From the NCBI GenBank assembly GCA_022496185.1, contig WTXG01000123.1, forward strand, positions 1 to 64,000: 64,000 nucleotides of DNA, in the 5' to 3' direction. Position numbers and translations under genes: made by a program. The stretch's first letter is position 1, and each line of letters starts with the position of its first letter. This document shows positions 33,461 to 46,153 of this stretch, piece after piece. Below the pieces are notes generated by a model. It was not told where the DNA came from. It ran no database searches and was given only the letters and a program-made list of their open reading frames with translations. The DNA is from Multifurca ochricompacta. Lineage: Eukaryota > Basidiomycota > Agaricomycetes > Russulales > Russulaceae.

Positions 33461-35971
33461 TTTTGTTAGGCTCAAACCCATCGGCCTGGGCACGAGCACT
33501 CCATGTTACCTCTGTGTATGCTAGTTGATTCAAATCATTAAAAATACCAGTCCATTTTGAAACTACACAGAGGACGGCCGATCGAGACATTCTAGTGGAC
33601 TCCGGAGCCACAGACAATTTTATTCACCCACGATTAATCAGAACAATGGGCTTGGGATGGCTGGCACTTCCCCAGGAAAAGAACATTTGGAATATTGACG
33701 GAACAGCCAATCGTGCTGGAAAGATCACTCACTACACGGATCTGAAGGTCCAGGTTGGGGAGGCTATGAAGAACATTCGTTTCCTAGTTACAGATCTAGG
33801 AGATGAAGATCTTATTCTGGGGTACCCGTGGCTCGCTGCGTTCGAACCCAAGATCAACTGGGCCGACACGACAATGGATAAAGATTCATATCCCACCATC
33901 ATTACGTCAATAGGCTATGACTATGCAGTCAGACACCCGACAATAAAAGCCACGAGTACAGAAGAAGAAGACCCAGGTCGCTGTTATGCCACCAAAGCAT
34001 CAGAGCTGGCCCAAAAAGCCATACAAGGGCAGACAGAAAAGACATACAGCGATATAGTGCCGAGTATCTACCATCGGCATTGGAAGGTGTTTTCCGAAGA
34101 AGAATCCCAGCGTTTTCCACCCTCCAGACCATGGGACCACGCCATAGACCTACTCCCTGATACGCCAACCGCAATAGATTGCAAAATCTATCCGCTGTCC
34201 CAGTCCGAGCAGGTGGCACTAACAGAGTTCCTTGAAGAACATTTGGCAAAAGGATACATTCGCCCATCCAAGTCGCAGTACACCTCACCCTTCTTCTTCA
34301 TCAAAAAGAAGGATGGCAAGCTGCGGCCGGTTCAGGATTACTGGCAAATCAATGCATACACCGTGAAAAATGCCTACCCCCTGCCACTCATCTCTGAGCT
34401 CATTGACACTATGAGGGATAAGTCTCTCTTCTCAAAGATGGACGTGCGATGGGGTTACAACAACGTTAGAATCAAGGAAGGCGACCAGTGCAAGGCGGCG
34501 TTCAAAACAAATCAAGGGTTGTTCGAACCCAATGTCATGTTCTTTGGTCTCACAAACTCGCCGGCAACATTCCAGTCTATGATGAACCACATCTTCCGCG
34601 ATCTCATTCTCACGGGAGAAGTAGTGGTCTATATGGACGACATCTTAGTAGCTACCCCAGATAACTTGGACCATCACCGAAGCCACGTACATCAGGTGTT
34701 GGACATATTGCATGAACATGATCTATATCTCAAACCCGCCAAATGCTCCTTCGAACAACGGAGCGTTGAGTACCTAGGAGTTATTCTGGAGGGAGGACAA
34801 GTGCGCATGGATCCTGTTAAAGTACAAGGAATCCAGGAGTGGCCCGTGCCAACCTGTGTCAAGGATGTCCAATCATTCATCAGATTCTGTAACTTTTACC
34901 GACGATTCGTCAAGGGATTTTCAGGCATAGCATGACCATTGAACGACCTGCTGAAGAAAGATGTACCATGGCATTGGAATGTCGCACAGCAGCAGGCGTT
35001 TGAACAGATTAGGGACCTTGTCAGCTCAGAACCAGTACTTATCCAACCAGATCTAGGCCACCCCTTCAAAGTAGAAGTGGACGCCTCGCACTTTGCAAAT
35101 GGGGCAGTATTATACCAGAGAGATGCCACACAAGTGCTTCACCCAGTGGCATACTACTCCAAAACCTTCTCCCCAGCCGAAAGGAATTACGACATCTGGG
35201 ACAGGGAGCTCTTAGCCATAGTCAAGGCATTGCGACACTGGCGACCCTACCTGGCAGGAACCCCTCACAAGACCATCATCCACACTGATCATTCCAACCT
35301 ATTATACTGGAAAGAACCCCACAAAATCAGTCGACATGTGGCACGAGAGGTTTTGGAGTTAGAAGAATATAATTTCATGCTGAAACATATTGCTGGAAGT
35401 CAGAACGCTAGAGCAGATGCATTATCGCGCAGACCAGACATGCATATAGGGGAAGACGACAATAATGACATCACTGTCCTCCCAGAGGAGGTATTTGCCA
35501 AGGTGGCCGTCGTCAGTCTCCATGACATGGACCTTTGGGCACAAGTTTCCCAAAATATGAACCAAGACCTGTGCCTGTCATGGGCCGATGCCCACAATTT
35601 GAAGAAAATCAGTGGTCTTTGGTGGAAAGATGGGGATCGACTCATTGTCACCGGTGGTGACAACATTAAGAGGGGGGTGATCCATTTCATCACGACCTTC
35701 CCTCCGCTGGCCATCCGGGCATTGCCAACACCTACGCCCTAGCCAAAAGAGACTATTGGTGGCCCAATATGAAAAAGGACATTGAGAGCTATGTACAAGG
35801 ATGTGCATTGTGTCAAGCAAACAAGGTGAACACACACCCAAAAGTCCCACCAATGCACCCCATCACTCCCACTATGTTGACTCCTTTCCAGACCATCGCC
35901 ATGGACTTCATTGTCAAGCTGCCAAAGTCACAGGGCTTTGACACTATCCTTACAATCACAGACCATGATTG
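33461..35971 (+). pseudogene. Element G pol, truncated by H
   Basis: Protease VDSGATDNFIHPR (after a stop near 33528), a full RT with [14 protein letters not shown], a stop at 34933-34935 (GIA*PLND, Arg elsewhere), and RNase H (KVEVDASHFANGAVLYQRD) complete through ADALSRRPD. A one-base deletion at about 35690 lies in the IN zinc region. The IN core runs to CALCQANK, MDFIVKLPKS and LTITDHD, where H's LTR starts. Confidence 0.85.
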
Positions 35972-36483
35972 TGTTGACACAGGATGTGTCTGGAGATGCT
36001 TCAGGCATCTGAGGATCGCTTTAGCTGTAGATAAGATTAGATTAGGTTCCGGAGTTTCGGACTTTTTACGATATCTTTATTACATTTCTTTCTCACCTTA
36101 CTCAGCTAATTAGTGATGCCCTTAGTAATGCGCAGTAAGCACGTGATATCTCTTTGGCCAATGGCCTTTATCCCTCTCTGTTTATTGTCCAGCACTTGTG
36201 GACTTATTCCCAGTGCACACAGACCATTTCCCCTGGCCCCTATGGGTATATAAGGGTGTCTGTTTCGTCTCTTTCACTTCAGAGTTCTTCTAACCTCTGA
36301 AGTGTAAGTCCCTATTACTTTACTCTCTCACTACCTGTAGACTGACCTATTATATTAGACTTGTCTTTATCTAGGTGTGTAGATAGTAATATAGAGTTCT
36401 TCTAACCTCTGAAGTACTTGTCTTTATCTAGCCTCACCGCTACTAACCACAGTCAGTATAACCAGCAGCATGATTGTTTGACA
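35972..36483 (+). repeat. 5' LTR of copia element H
   Basis: TGTTGACACAGG...GATTGTTTGACA, TATATAAG box at 36247-36254. The phrase AGAGTTCTTCTAACCTCTGA occurs twice inside (about 36282 and 36401), probably a short internal duplication. Confidence 0.9.
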
Positions 36484-36495
36484 GGTTATGGGCCC
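36484..36495 (+). promoter_or_regulatory. Primer-binding site of H, initiator tRNA-Met anticodon region
   Basis: GGTTATGGGCCC directly follows the LTR. Its complement GGGCCCATAACC matches the anticodon-loop region of eukaryotic initiator tRNA-Met as I recall it. This fits half-tRNA priming known for Drosophila copia and yeast Ty5. Confidence 0.6.
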
Positions 36496-37421
36496 TGCCG
36501 CTCATACTGATCTGTAATTCCCTTTGTTCATAACAGCCCAACTCGCTTCTTTGCACACAAGCTCACAAAAGCTTCAAAGTCTTTTCCCACCAGCTTCTTC
36601 CAGTGAGCTTTCATATTTACCGTCTGTGCACCTTAACACCCCACAGGATGATGCAGTTTACTGCTCATCCTGAACTGTTTGGCTAGCCCTTCGGGGTTCT
36701 TGCAAAAGATGATGAGGGACCCTAAGCGGGTGAAACATCTTAAGCTCCTTGAGTGCGCACTAGGTATTAGTAATTTCTTAGTTGTAGCTGGGTTTTCGTC
36801 CCATAGATAGTCTTAGTAGGCCTATAGCCAGAAGCTTGTGGCTTTAAGTCCAGTCAATGCTTGGCTCTGTCTGTAAGCCGGGTTTAGCAACCCGCATGTG
36901 GAGTTTAGGGTCTAGAACAAGGCATGGGTAGTCACTCCCATGACGCTTGGGCTTGATACAAGTAGGCTGCACTACTATAGTCTATACATAGTAGATATAG
37001 TCTTCATCTCTGGGCATAAGTATCCGTTGCCTTGTAGGGTAACCACGCCCTACCAGAGACAGACTTGTCATCTACTTAGTCATGGCCCCAATCATCTAGG
37101 GCTTAATCATGGACTCCACCACCAGCACTAGAGGAAGGGCTATATACCCTTTGTCTCTAGTGGAACTTGCGGTTGGCTCCTCCATGACATGACTCCCAGT
37201 CTTGTTTACACTAGACACTCTGGCTAGTCTACCAGAGCTTATGTCTAGTTACAGGATTGCGCTAGACAGCTTTACTATACCTAGAAAGCTGCACAACAGA
37301 GGCAGGACCTTTTAGGTTCTGAAGCATAGCGCCACAGTAGGGGGTGGCACTCTTAAGCGAGACCTGGGCACTGGTTCTAACTGCTCCTTGGAACCAGGAA
37401 CTTTTTATAAACATCTCAAAA
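36496..37421 (+). other. Leader of copia element H
   Basis: About 0.9 kb between the primer site and the gag start. No convincing coding frame or repeat was recognised. It is expected to hold the packaging signal. Confidence 0.5.
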
Positions 37422-40400
37422 ATGCCGTCCTCAATTGTCTTCCCCCCTTCCTCCAAGATGGAGCGCCTTGATGGCTCCAACTGGCAGGTTTGGTCTGCCA
37501 ACTTCAATGCCCTTTGAGGATGAATGGGCTCAGGAGGCACATCATTACCGCCTACCCTGACATGCCCCTCCTCCCAGAGACAAAGAAGAAAAGGAGAAAA
37601 TGCAGAAGGAGTTATTGATCCCATCCTTAGGGAATGGATGGGAGAGAGGAAATGTTGATTGGGCTCTTGTATCTCAATGTAACCCAAGAGGTTTACTCAC
37701 AAGTAACCTCTGATGCCAACTATCCTTCTCTTTTTGAGAAGTATAGTAAGTTGGAACGGCTTTATGGTGCTGTAGGGAGCATGGCCACGTATAATTTGTG
37801 GCTTGCCCTGGTGTCCTTCCGTTTGGATGAAGGACAGTCTTTCAGGACCCAATTACAAAAGGTCCTGGATGCCAGGAGTACCCTAAGGGAGAACAGGATG
37901 GAGGTCAATGACCTCCAAATGAGCTTCATTCTATTGAAAGCTCTCCCTGACTCCTACAGCACCATTGCCGGCTCCATACTAGCCTCTGGCGATCCAGAGT
38001 GGCTATCTCCTCAGGACCTTGTGCAGAGGTTCCTAAATGAGGAGAGTCGCCTGGCAGGTCCCTCGGGAAGTGGTAGTGCAGTCCTGTCTAAGGCTGCACC
38101 TGTCAAGTCAAATCAAAAAATTAAAAATTTATCACCACTTCCCGCTGCTGCCCCTGGTTCACAAGGGGTGGTCTGCTTCTATTGCCAAAAGCCTGGACAC
38201 AAGTCCAATGCTTGTGCAAAGAAGAAGAAGGACCTGGAGAATGCCAAAAAGGGCAAGGCAGGGAACAAGAAGAGGGCTGAGGCCCAACATGTACACACTA
38301 TAGCCACCGTAGTTAATGGTAGTGGCAAAATAGAGGAGGTGCAAGAAGCACCTCGCATTCGCCTTTACATTCACACCTATAATCTGGATATCAATTCAGA
38401 TTATTGGATGCTTGATAGTGGAGCAACGGCACACTTCAGTCCAAACCTTGAAGACTTTGATACATATAAAGTCGACACCACCCATGAAGTATCACTAGGT
38501 GACAACTCCATAGTCAAAACAAGTGGAGTTGGGACCATGGTCATCAGGACTGATCAAGGTTTTGACTTGGAATTAAGCAATGTGCTCCACATGCCTGGAG
38601 GACATAAAATACTCTCCGCCAGTGCCCTAGTAGAAAAAGGGGCAACTGTGTTCTTTGATAATAAGAAGGCAACAATAAAATATGGCAATAATATCATAGC
38701 AGAAGCATGGAAGTTTGGCAAATTGTATTGGGTACTAGGCAAACACGTCCTAAACAGTATCCATACATCTGCATCTGCCTCACTAGAAATCTGGCATCAA
38801 AGAATGGGCCATATGTCTAAAGAAGCCCTGAAAAGATATGCTCCTGAGGCAGTTAAAGGCCTCAAAATTAATAATAGCCAAGTGGAAGACAAGCCATGTT
38901 ATGGCTGTGAAATGGGCAAGTCCCATCGTCTTCCATTTCCCCCATCTTCAAAGCACGCATCAGCCCCCCTTGAGATCCTTCATAGTGATCTTGTAGGTCC
39001 CTTGCAGTGCAGTTCAATACAAGGGAATCTATACTTTGCCACCTTCTTGGACGACTTTAGCAGATATGCTTTAATCGTTCCAATGAAGTCCAAAGATCTG
39101 TTTACACCAGTTTTTAATAAACTGAAGACACTACTGGAAAATAAATTTAATCATAAAATCAAGTGTCTTCATACAGATCGTGGTGGCGAGTATGTGAACA
39201 AGGCGCTGAAGGCAACGCTTGAAGATTATGGCATAGAGCATAAACTTACAATGCCGTATAGTCCACAACAGAATGGAAGGGCCGAGAGATTCAATAGAAC
39301 CATTATGGAAAAAGGCACTAGCATGCTGCACAATGCTGGCCTGTCTCTTGGCTTCTGGGAGTGTGCTGTCGAGACAGCATGTCATATATATAACAGAACT
39401 CCCACCCGTTCTAATAAGTGGAAGACTCCGCTTGAGCTTCTGGTTGGGAACAAACCAGATGTCTCGTATTTTAAGGTCTTTGGTTGCAAAGCCTATTACC
39501 ATGTTCCAGAGGGCAAGCGGCGAAAACTAGATCCCAAAGCCAGGGAAGCCGTCTTTGTCGGGTATGAGCCTACTTCTAAGGGCTATACACTTTGGGATAG
39601 TCATACCCGGTCTCTCATCTTTTCACGAGATGTTACATTTGATGAGAAATCCTTCCCATCCCGCTCTGATAAGGACAACAGAGCAGAGAAATCCATAGAG
39701 CAACCTAGTCAAGGTGGCTCATTTACTTTACCTGGTGGCCCAGTCCAGCCACCACCAGCAACTGCTACACATGTTCCTGAGGCTCCTCAAGATGAGGAAG
39801 ACCTAGAAGAGGAACAGGAGGACATCGTACCTCCTCAATTAGCACCACAGCCTACCACACCCACACATAATGTAGACACCACACACCCTCAGACTATATA
39901 TCAGACCCCTCCATCTCAAATCATGGAACCATCCTCCCCTCCCAAAAGAACCAAAGCAATCAGAAAATCACAAAGGATTGCAGACAGAATTCCTCAACCT
40001 AACTTTCAGAGGACAAGTCCACGCTCTGAACGACGAGACAGGGCAATCCAAGAAGATTTAGACTTGGATACTGCACACCCCAATCAGAATCGTTGTCTGA
40101 ATCCTCGCTTCTACAACGAGGATAATGCAGAGTTTGTGCAAGGTTCTTCCAGACTTGGTCAGATGGATCTGCTTAATGCTGCAGGATCGCCTTATAGGGA
40201 TCCTCTTACATTTAAAGAAGCAATGGAGTCTGATAATGCCAGTGATTGGCTTGAGGCATGTCAATATGAAATTGATGCCTTAGAAAAACTTAAAGTGTGG
40301 CACCTTGAAGACCTTCCAGAAGGTAGAAAGGCTGTAAAGTCCAAATGGGTCTTTAAATTGAAAGCAGATGGACGCTTTTGTGCTAGGCTTGTAGCAAAAG

Positions 40401-41743
40401 GGTTCACCCAAATAGAGGGGGTGGACTTCGACAAAACTTTCTCCCCAGTCGCCAGATTTGAGTCACTTAGACTATTATTAGTGTTGGCTGCGCTTGAGGA
40501 TTGGGAAATCCACCAAATGGATGTCAAATCGGCATTCCTACATGGCGACCTGGATGAGGAGATCTACATGGAGCAACCTGTTGGTTTCGTCGTTGCTGGA
40601 CAAGAGTCCAAAGTTTGTAGGCTACAGAAGGCTCTGTATGGCCTCAAACAAGCCTCCCGAGCATGGAACTTGCAATTCCATGCAGTTCTAAATGAACTGA
40701 GCTTTACTCGGACGTACTCTGATGCAGGAGTATATGTGTATCATCACCAAGAGGGGGATGGTTCACTTTTCGTCATTTTATATGTTGATGACATCACTAT
40801 ACTTGGGTCCTCCACTAAGAAGATTCAATGGCTGAAGGACTCTCTATCTAGCTGATATGAGATGACCGATCTTGGCGAAATCCAGTCCTACCTTGGAGTT
40901 AACATCACCAGGGATTGTCCTAACAAGACACTGGATATTGACCAGACAGCCTATGTATCCTCAATAGTTGAGAGGTTTGGAATGGGGGATTCCAACCCAG
41001 TATATACTCCTCTACCCTCTGGCGTGGATGTTCATTTGGTCAAGTTTGAAGACCAGGCATCTACCTCTGATATTAAGAGGTACCAGCAGTTAATGGGGTC
41101 TCTGCTCTGGGTGCAGATTGGAAGCAGACCTGACATTAGTTTTGCTGTTGCGCGCCTTAGCCAATTTGCTTCCAACCCGTCCCAGCAGCACATGCAACTA
41201 GCAAAGTATGTCTTAGCTTACTTAAATGCTACAAAAGACTACAAGTTGCACTATTCTGGAGGGAATGGTGAAGTAGGCCTTCATGGCTTTGCGGACTCCT
41301 CATGGGGAGATCAAGAGGACCGCCACTCCACCTCAGGCTATGTCTTTTTCCTTGCTAATGGAGCCATTAGCTGGTGCTCCAGGAAGCAAAAGACAGTAGC
41401 ACAGTCCACCACTGAAGCCGAGTATATGAGCCTTGCTGAGGCTTCAAATCAGGCAGCGTGGTATAGGACGTTTATGCAGGAATTGGGGTATGAAGTTTCT
41501 TCACCCATACAACTGCATTGTGACAATAAGGGTGCAGTAGATCTTGCATTAAACCCTGTCACAGGAAGGCGATCAAAGCACATACCAATAAAGTACCATG
41601 CCATTAGGGAGTATGTAGAATCGCACCAGATAGACTTGGTGTGAACTCCCACTGGAGAGATGCTGGCAGATGGCCTTACAAAGTCTCTGCCTAGATCATC
41701 TTTTGATCACATGGTAACTGGATTTGGACTAGTGCTGGAATGA
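37422..41743 (+). pseudogene. Element H gag-pol polyprotein
   Basis: ATG at 37422 begins Gag (LDGSNWQVWSANFNAL) but meets TGA near 37515 and a frameshift before 37634. A long frame from 37634 to 40855 then has the CCHC knuckle CFYCQKPGHKSNAC, protease MLDSGATAHFSP, integrase (HQRMGH...CYGCEMGK; LHSDLVGPL; HTDRGGEY; PQQNGRAERFNRT) and RT (KSKWVFKLKADG; LYVDDITILG). TGA at 40855 (SS*YEMTDLGE) precedes the rest of RT and RNase H (GFADSSWGDQ; STTEAEYMSLAEA). A last TGA at 41642 lies before the C-terminal ADGLTKSLPR. Both late TGAs look like mutated CGA. Confidence 0.88.
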
Positions 41744-41996
41744 AGGAGCTGGAATCTGGAGACTTTGTTCACCATTTTCACTTTCCCACCATGCCACATG
41801 AGCACGTTCTCGACCTCGAGAGTGACGCAAGAGGTGTGTAGACTTGCATAAGCGAATCTACAACTCGTATGCAAAGCTCACAAAGAGTTAGAGAAATTGG
41901 ATCTCTGGCTGGTGATATGTTCGTTCAATTGTGAACAAGCAGTGTGCTCATTCAACTCATTTCCATCTAATGATCGATGCCTTCACCATGGAGGGA

Positions 41997-42509
41997 TGTT
42001 GACACGGGATGTGTCTGGAGATGCTTCAGGCATCTGAGGATCGCTTTAGCTGTAGATAAGATTAGATTAGGTTCCGGAGTTTCGGACTTTTTACGATATC
42101 TTTATTACATTTCTTTCTCACCTTACTCAGCTAATTAGTGATGCCCTTAGTAATGCGCAGTAAGCACGTGATATCTCTTTGGCCAATGGCCTTTATCCCT
42201 CTCTGTTTATTGTCCAGCACTTGTGGACTTATTCCCAGTGCACACAGACCATTTCCCCTGGCCCCTATGGGTATATAAGGGTGTCTGTTTCGTCTCTTTC
42301 ACTTCAGAGTTCTTCTAACCTCTGAAGTGTAAGTCCCTATTTACTTTACTCTCTCACTACCTGTAGACTGACCTATTATATTAGACTTGTCTTTATCTAG
42401 GTGTGTAGATAGTAATATAGAGTTCTTCTAACCTCTGAAGTACTTGTCTTTATCTAGCCTCACCACTACTAACCACAGTCAGTATAACCAGCAGCATGAT
42501 TGTTTGACA
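41997..42509 (+). repeat. 3' LTR of copia element H
   Basis: 513 bp; preceded by the purine tract ATGGAGGGA. It differs from the 5' LTR at a handful of single bases (for example ACAGG/ACGGG and ACCGC/ACCAC, both CpG-type, and one extra T). Confidence 0.9.
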
Positions 42510-44424
42510 GATCAGAACCTGTACTCATCCAACCTGACCTAAAACAACCATTTGAACTGGAAGTAGATGCTTCACATTTTGCAAACAGGGCAGTGTTATA
42601 CCAACGTGACACTGCCCAGATCATGCACCTGGTAGCATATTACTCAGAGACCTTCTTGCCAGCAGAATGAAACTATGACATCTGGGACAGAGAATTGCCG
42701 GCCATTGTAAAAGCATTGCAACACTGGCGACTGTATCTAGCTGGCACAACCCATAAAACTATCATCCACACCGACCATTCCAATCTGCTGTATTGGAAAG
42801 AACCCCATAAAATCAGCTGATGAGTGGCATGAGAAGTCCTTGAACTCGAAGAGTATAACTTCACCCTGAAGCACATCACAGGAAGTTGAAATGCACGAGC
42901 TGATGTGTTATCACAATGCCCCAACATGCAGGGCAGTGAGGAGGATAACAACAATATCACAGTCCTCCCAGAGGAAGTCTTTGCCAAAACAGCCACTGTC
43001 AGCCTGCACAAAATGGACCTGTGGGCACAGGTGTCACAAAATATGAATCAGGCGCTCTGCCAAGCATGGGCCAAGGCACACAACCTCAAAAAGGTTGATG
43101 GCCTCTGGTGGAAAGACAGTGATCATCTAGTTGTCACTGGTGGCAACAACATTAAGAGGGGGGGATCCATTTTCACCATGACCTTCCCTCTGTAGGCCAC
43201 CCAGGTATCACTAACACATATGCCCTGGCCAAACGTGACTACTGGTGGCCCAACATGAAGAAAGATGTTGAGAACTATGTAAAAGGATGTGCAGCATGCC
43301 AAGCAAATAAAGTCAACATGCACCCAAACATCCCAGCAATACATCCCATCACTCCCATTACATCAACCCCATTCCAAACTATCGCAATGGACTTCATAGT
43401 TAAACTCCCCAAGTCGAAAGGATTTGACTCCATCCTCACAATCACCAACCATGACTGCTTGAAAGCAGCACTATTCATACCCTGTAATGAGACTATCACA
43501 GCAGAAGGAGTTGCCAAATTATATCTCGACCACATCTATCACCACTATGGACTCCCCCATAAAATCATCTCTGATAGAGACACTCAATTCACTTCAACAT
43601 TCGCTCAAGCACTGTGCAAAACATTAGACATCACACAGAATATATCCATGGCTTACCATCCTCAGACCAATGGGCAATCAGAGCGAACCAACCAATGGTT
43701 GGAACAATACCTTTGGTTCTGGTGTAATAGACGACAGGATGATTGGGCAGAGTGGCTGGCAACAGTGGAATTTGCCTACAACTCTTGGCCCAATGGGACA
43801 ACAAAGATAGCGCCCTTTTTGCTCATCATGGGATGGACCCCGCATACCACATGGGCAGAGAAGCCCACCAATGTCCCAACAGTGACACAATGAATCAACC
43901 AATGGAAAGAACTGCAGCAATCGGCCAATGAAAACCTGCTGAAGGCACAAAGACTCTTATTGACACAGCCCAACAAGTTCACACCTTATCAAGCCAATGA
44001 CTGGGTCTGGCTTGAGGGAAGGAATATTCACACATCACACCCCTCAGCCAAACTAGCACCCCAACGTCACAGACCTTTCCAAATCAAAAGGAAGCTGTCA
44101 GATATCTCATATGAGCTTGATCTCCCTGGGAATTGGAAGATCCACCCAGTCTTCCATGCCCAGCTATTAACCCCATATAAGGAGACTTCCCTCCATGGAG
44201 CAAACTTCCCGAGACCACCACCTGATCTCATTGATGGAGAAGCAGAGTGGGAAGTGGATCGCATTCTAGACTCATCCCAATGTGGCTGAGGGCATAAACT
44301 CCATTACCTCATTAAATGGAAGGGGTTCCCAGACTCTGACAACTCATGGGAGCCAGCCAGGGATATCTTTGCCCCAGAATTGATTCGAGACTTCCACTTA
44401 CAACATCCCCAAGCACCCAGCTAA
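42510..44424 (+). pseudogene. Element I pol: RNase H, integrase, chromodomain
   Basis: RNase H (FELEVDASHFANRAVLYQRD) has stops at AE*NYDIWD and KIS**VA*EV. A one-base change near 43170 lies in the IN zinc region (HPGITNTY frame follows). CAACQANK, MDFIVKLPKS, ISDRDTQFTS and HPQTNGQSERTNQ are present; Asp of HPQTD is Asn. Then QRHRPFQIKRKL and the chromodomain EAEWEVDRIL...LIKWKGFPDSDNSWEP follow, ending at TAA 44422-44424. Confidence 0.82.
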
Positions 44425-44466
44425 AGATAAAAGAAAGCCAGAAGCGATCCACACATTCCCCAGTAC

Positions 44467-45705
44467 ATGCTTCCCCAGCAACATCCTATCAACCAGAATT
44501 CTATTATGTCTTTCATTGCTGTCAATGCTGCTGTCAATGCCTTTACCTCCACTTCCATCATCATTGAAGCCTTCCCCTCCACTCACCCTTCCACACATCC
44601 TTCTTCCCCCATCGATTACAAGGCCACAGAGGCCTGGACCAAGAATCAATCCCCCAACCCTAACGACGATTTTGACCATTTGGAGGAGCCTCACCCAAAC
44701 AACCTCCTAGGCATGGAGTTGGACAATGAAGTACCTGAATTCCCCTTCTTCCTCAACAACCCAAACTCCTCAATGTATTTCCCCCTTGAAATTACAATGG
44801 CTGACGGAGAGGTAGTCATCATGAAATACATATTCTATACCAATGGAGGAATGGATGTCACTGGATGTATGAAGAAGAATGGCCCAGTCTATGGGGTGCT
44901 GGTTTACTTGGAAGAAAGGCAGACCAGTTGTCTCCACCACACAATGAGTGACAAACAACTTGGACATCTAGCAGCTGACAATTCCCAAGCCTTTGCAATC
45001 AACAAAGTAATGAACGACATGTGCCTTCTGCATCTCAAGGCAGAGGTGATGAGACTGTGGAAGAACCTGACCCTATGCAACACACTCAACAAACAGTATT
45101 GGGAGCATGCCAAACAGATGACAAGGCTGACTAATGGGATGTTCCAAGTGGAGCAGGAGTTGATGGAAATTTGGAAAAGGTTGGAGAAGGGGGATGCATA
45201 TCAGACCATTGCCAAGAGGTATGCAGACACTTATGCATGACCCCTACCTCCATGATCACTGGGAGCTGTGCCAACATTGCTACCCAACTGATTTGAAATG
45301 CCACATATGCACAAGAACCCCTGTGGAGAGACATGCTGGCAATGCAACAGTAAGTACCACATTAGCTGGAACTGTCCCCTCAATCACAAGTGGTGCCACC
45401 ACTGTTGCAGCAACCTGCACTGGAGCCGGTTCTGCATTTTCTGCCATATAGGTGTCGCTCCGACAATCATCAATCTGTCAGGATGGTGCGGCAAATGTTT
45501 ACAACACAATGTGGGACATTGCAAGCTTGACTGTCCCATCTGCAATTTATGTTACCAGTGTGGGCAACATGGCCCGTATGGATTTCTGTGCAACCAATGC
45601 TGCCCCCAGGATTCAGACAAGGAGAACTATACTGTGGATGATCATAATGTAGCTGATGACTATCTGGACCTGGTACAGGATGATGATGGTATGAGTCATT
45701 TCTAG
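44467..45705 (+). pseudogene. Element I ORF3: accessory zinc-knuckle protein, full length with stops
   Basis: 413 codons in one frame from ATG 44467 (MLPQQ; conserved inner start MSFIAVNAAVNAF at 44506) to TAG. Three TGA codons near 45238-45295 stand where element M has Arg (YA*PLPP*SLG...LPN*FEM). All four Cys/His modules are kept: CWQCNSKYHISWNC, CHHCCSNLHWSRFC, then CGKCLQHNVGHCKLDC, then CYQCGQHGPYGFLC. The end is acidic, VQDDDGMSHF. Confidence 0.82.
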
Positions 45706-45736
45706 CTGGGTCTGCTAGAACCAGAAGAGGGGGTGA

Positions 45737-46153
45737 TGTTACAGTCCTTACCCAGCAACCCTCTTTTCTTTACACTTCCCAACCCAGATCCTTCCCATCC
45801 ACCCACTCTACATTTCTTGATCACATCCCCTTCCTGGGATCCCTCACGTGCTTTGCTTCCATCCCCATGACTATGTTGTGACTTGTTGACCCTTATTTAC
45901 CTATGATTGACCACTTATCTCTTTATCTCTATGACCAGACATTTACTTAATACCCTATCAGAAGCAAGACTTTACACTCTTTGCTTTTGTATATTAGGAC
46001 CCACTTGACTCTGCGTTTCTTATCTTTAGATGCCCATCCAATTATGTATATAAGTCCAATGTACCTACACTGTAGACCTTAGACTCAACTTATTGAATAC
46101 ATTGGTGTTTGTCTTCTGGACAGTCCCCTTTGCCCCTTTGACTTAGTTGTCTC
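45737..46153 (+). repeat. 3' LTR of element I, truncated by K
   Basis: Begins TGTTACAGTCC after the purine tract GAAGAGGGGGTGA. TATATAAG at 46047-46054 and AGACTCAACTT at 46081 (+34). It stops at ...TTGTCTC where K's LTR begins. Confidence 0.85.

Larger units (their letters stand above)
30566..33469 (+). pseudogene. Element G gag, interrupted near its end by a TIR element
   Basis: Intact from GTG at 30566 (context ACAGTGG) to 32043: pre-Gag domain, ATG MSTIAAQLPDPAP at 31031, capsid, and an altered knuckle CFCCRALGHMSQDC. The insertion lies in EEVHAIL|VEKAFAKKDF; coding resumes at 33423 and ends at TAG 33467-33469. GGATTTT at 33457-33463 is kept, although the usual TGA has become TGT-TAG. 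Excluding the insertion, gag is uninterrupted. Confidence 0.85.
29955..35971 (+). mobile_element. Element G: type-M gypsy retrotransposon, cut by H
   Basis: 5' LTR, gag, and pol up to the integrase core (ILTITDHD), where copia element H begins. A DNA element (32044-33422) interrupts gag near its end. G is inserted in F (AGAAG precedes its LTR). The remainder of G is not seen on H's right side, which belongs to element I. Confidence 0.85.
35972..42509 (+). mobile_element. Element H: Ty1/copia retrotransposon
   Basis: Complete LTR-to-LTR copia element. LTRs of 512 and 513 bp are near-identical, with single-base differences only. The pol order is PR-IN-RT-RNaseH, diagnostic of copia. Flanks GATTG (left, in G's integrase) and GATCA (right, in element I's RNase H) do not match and come from different gypsy copies. 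Confidence 0.92.
42510..46153 (+). mobile_element. Element I: type-M gypsy retrotransposon, both ends cut
   Basis: Starts in RNase H at H's right LTR and runs through integrase, chromodomain, ORF3 and the first 417 bp of its 3' LTR, where K's LTR is inserted (GTCTC before the site). Strongly CpG-depleted, with many Arg-to-TGA stops. Confidence 0.85.

Noticed and set aside
36484..37421. Coding genes in the H leader
   Set aside because: Only short ORFs without codon structure or domain; it is the untranslated leader.
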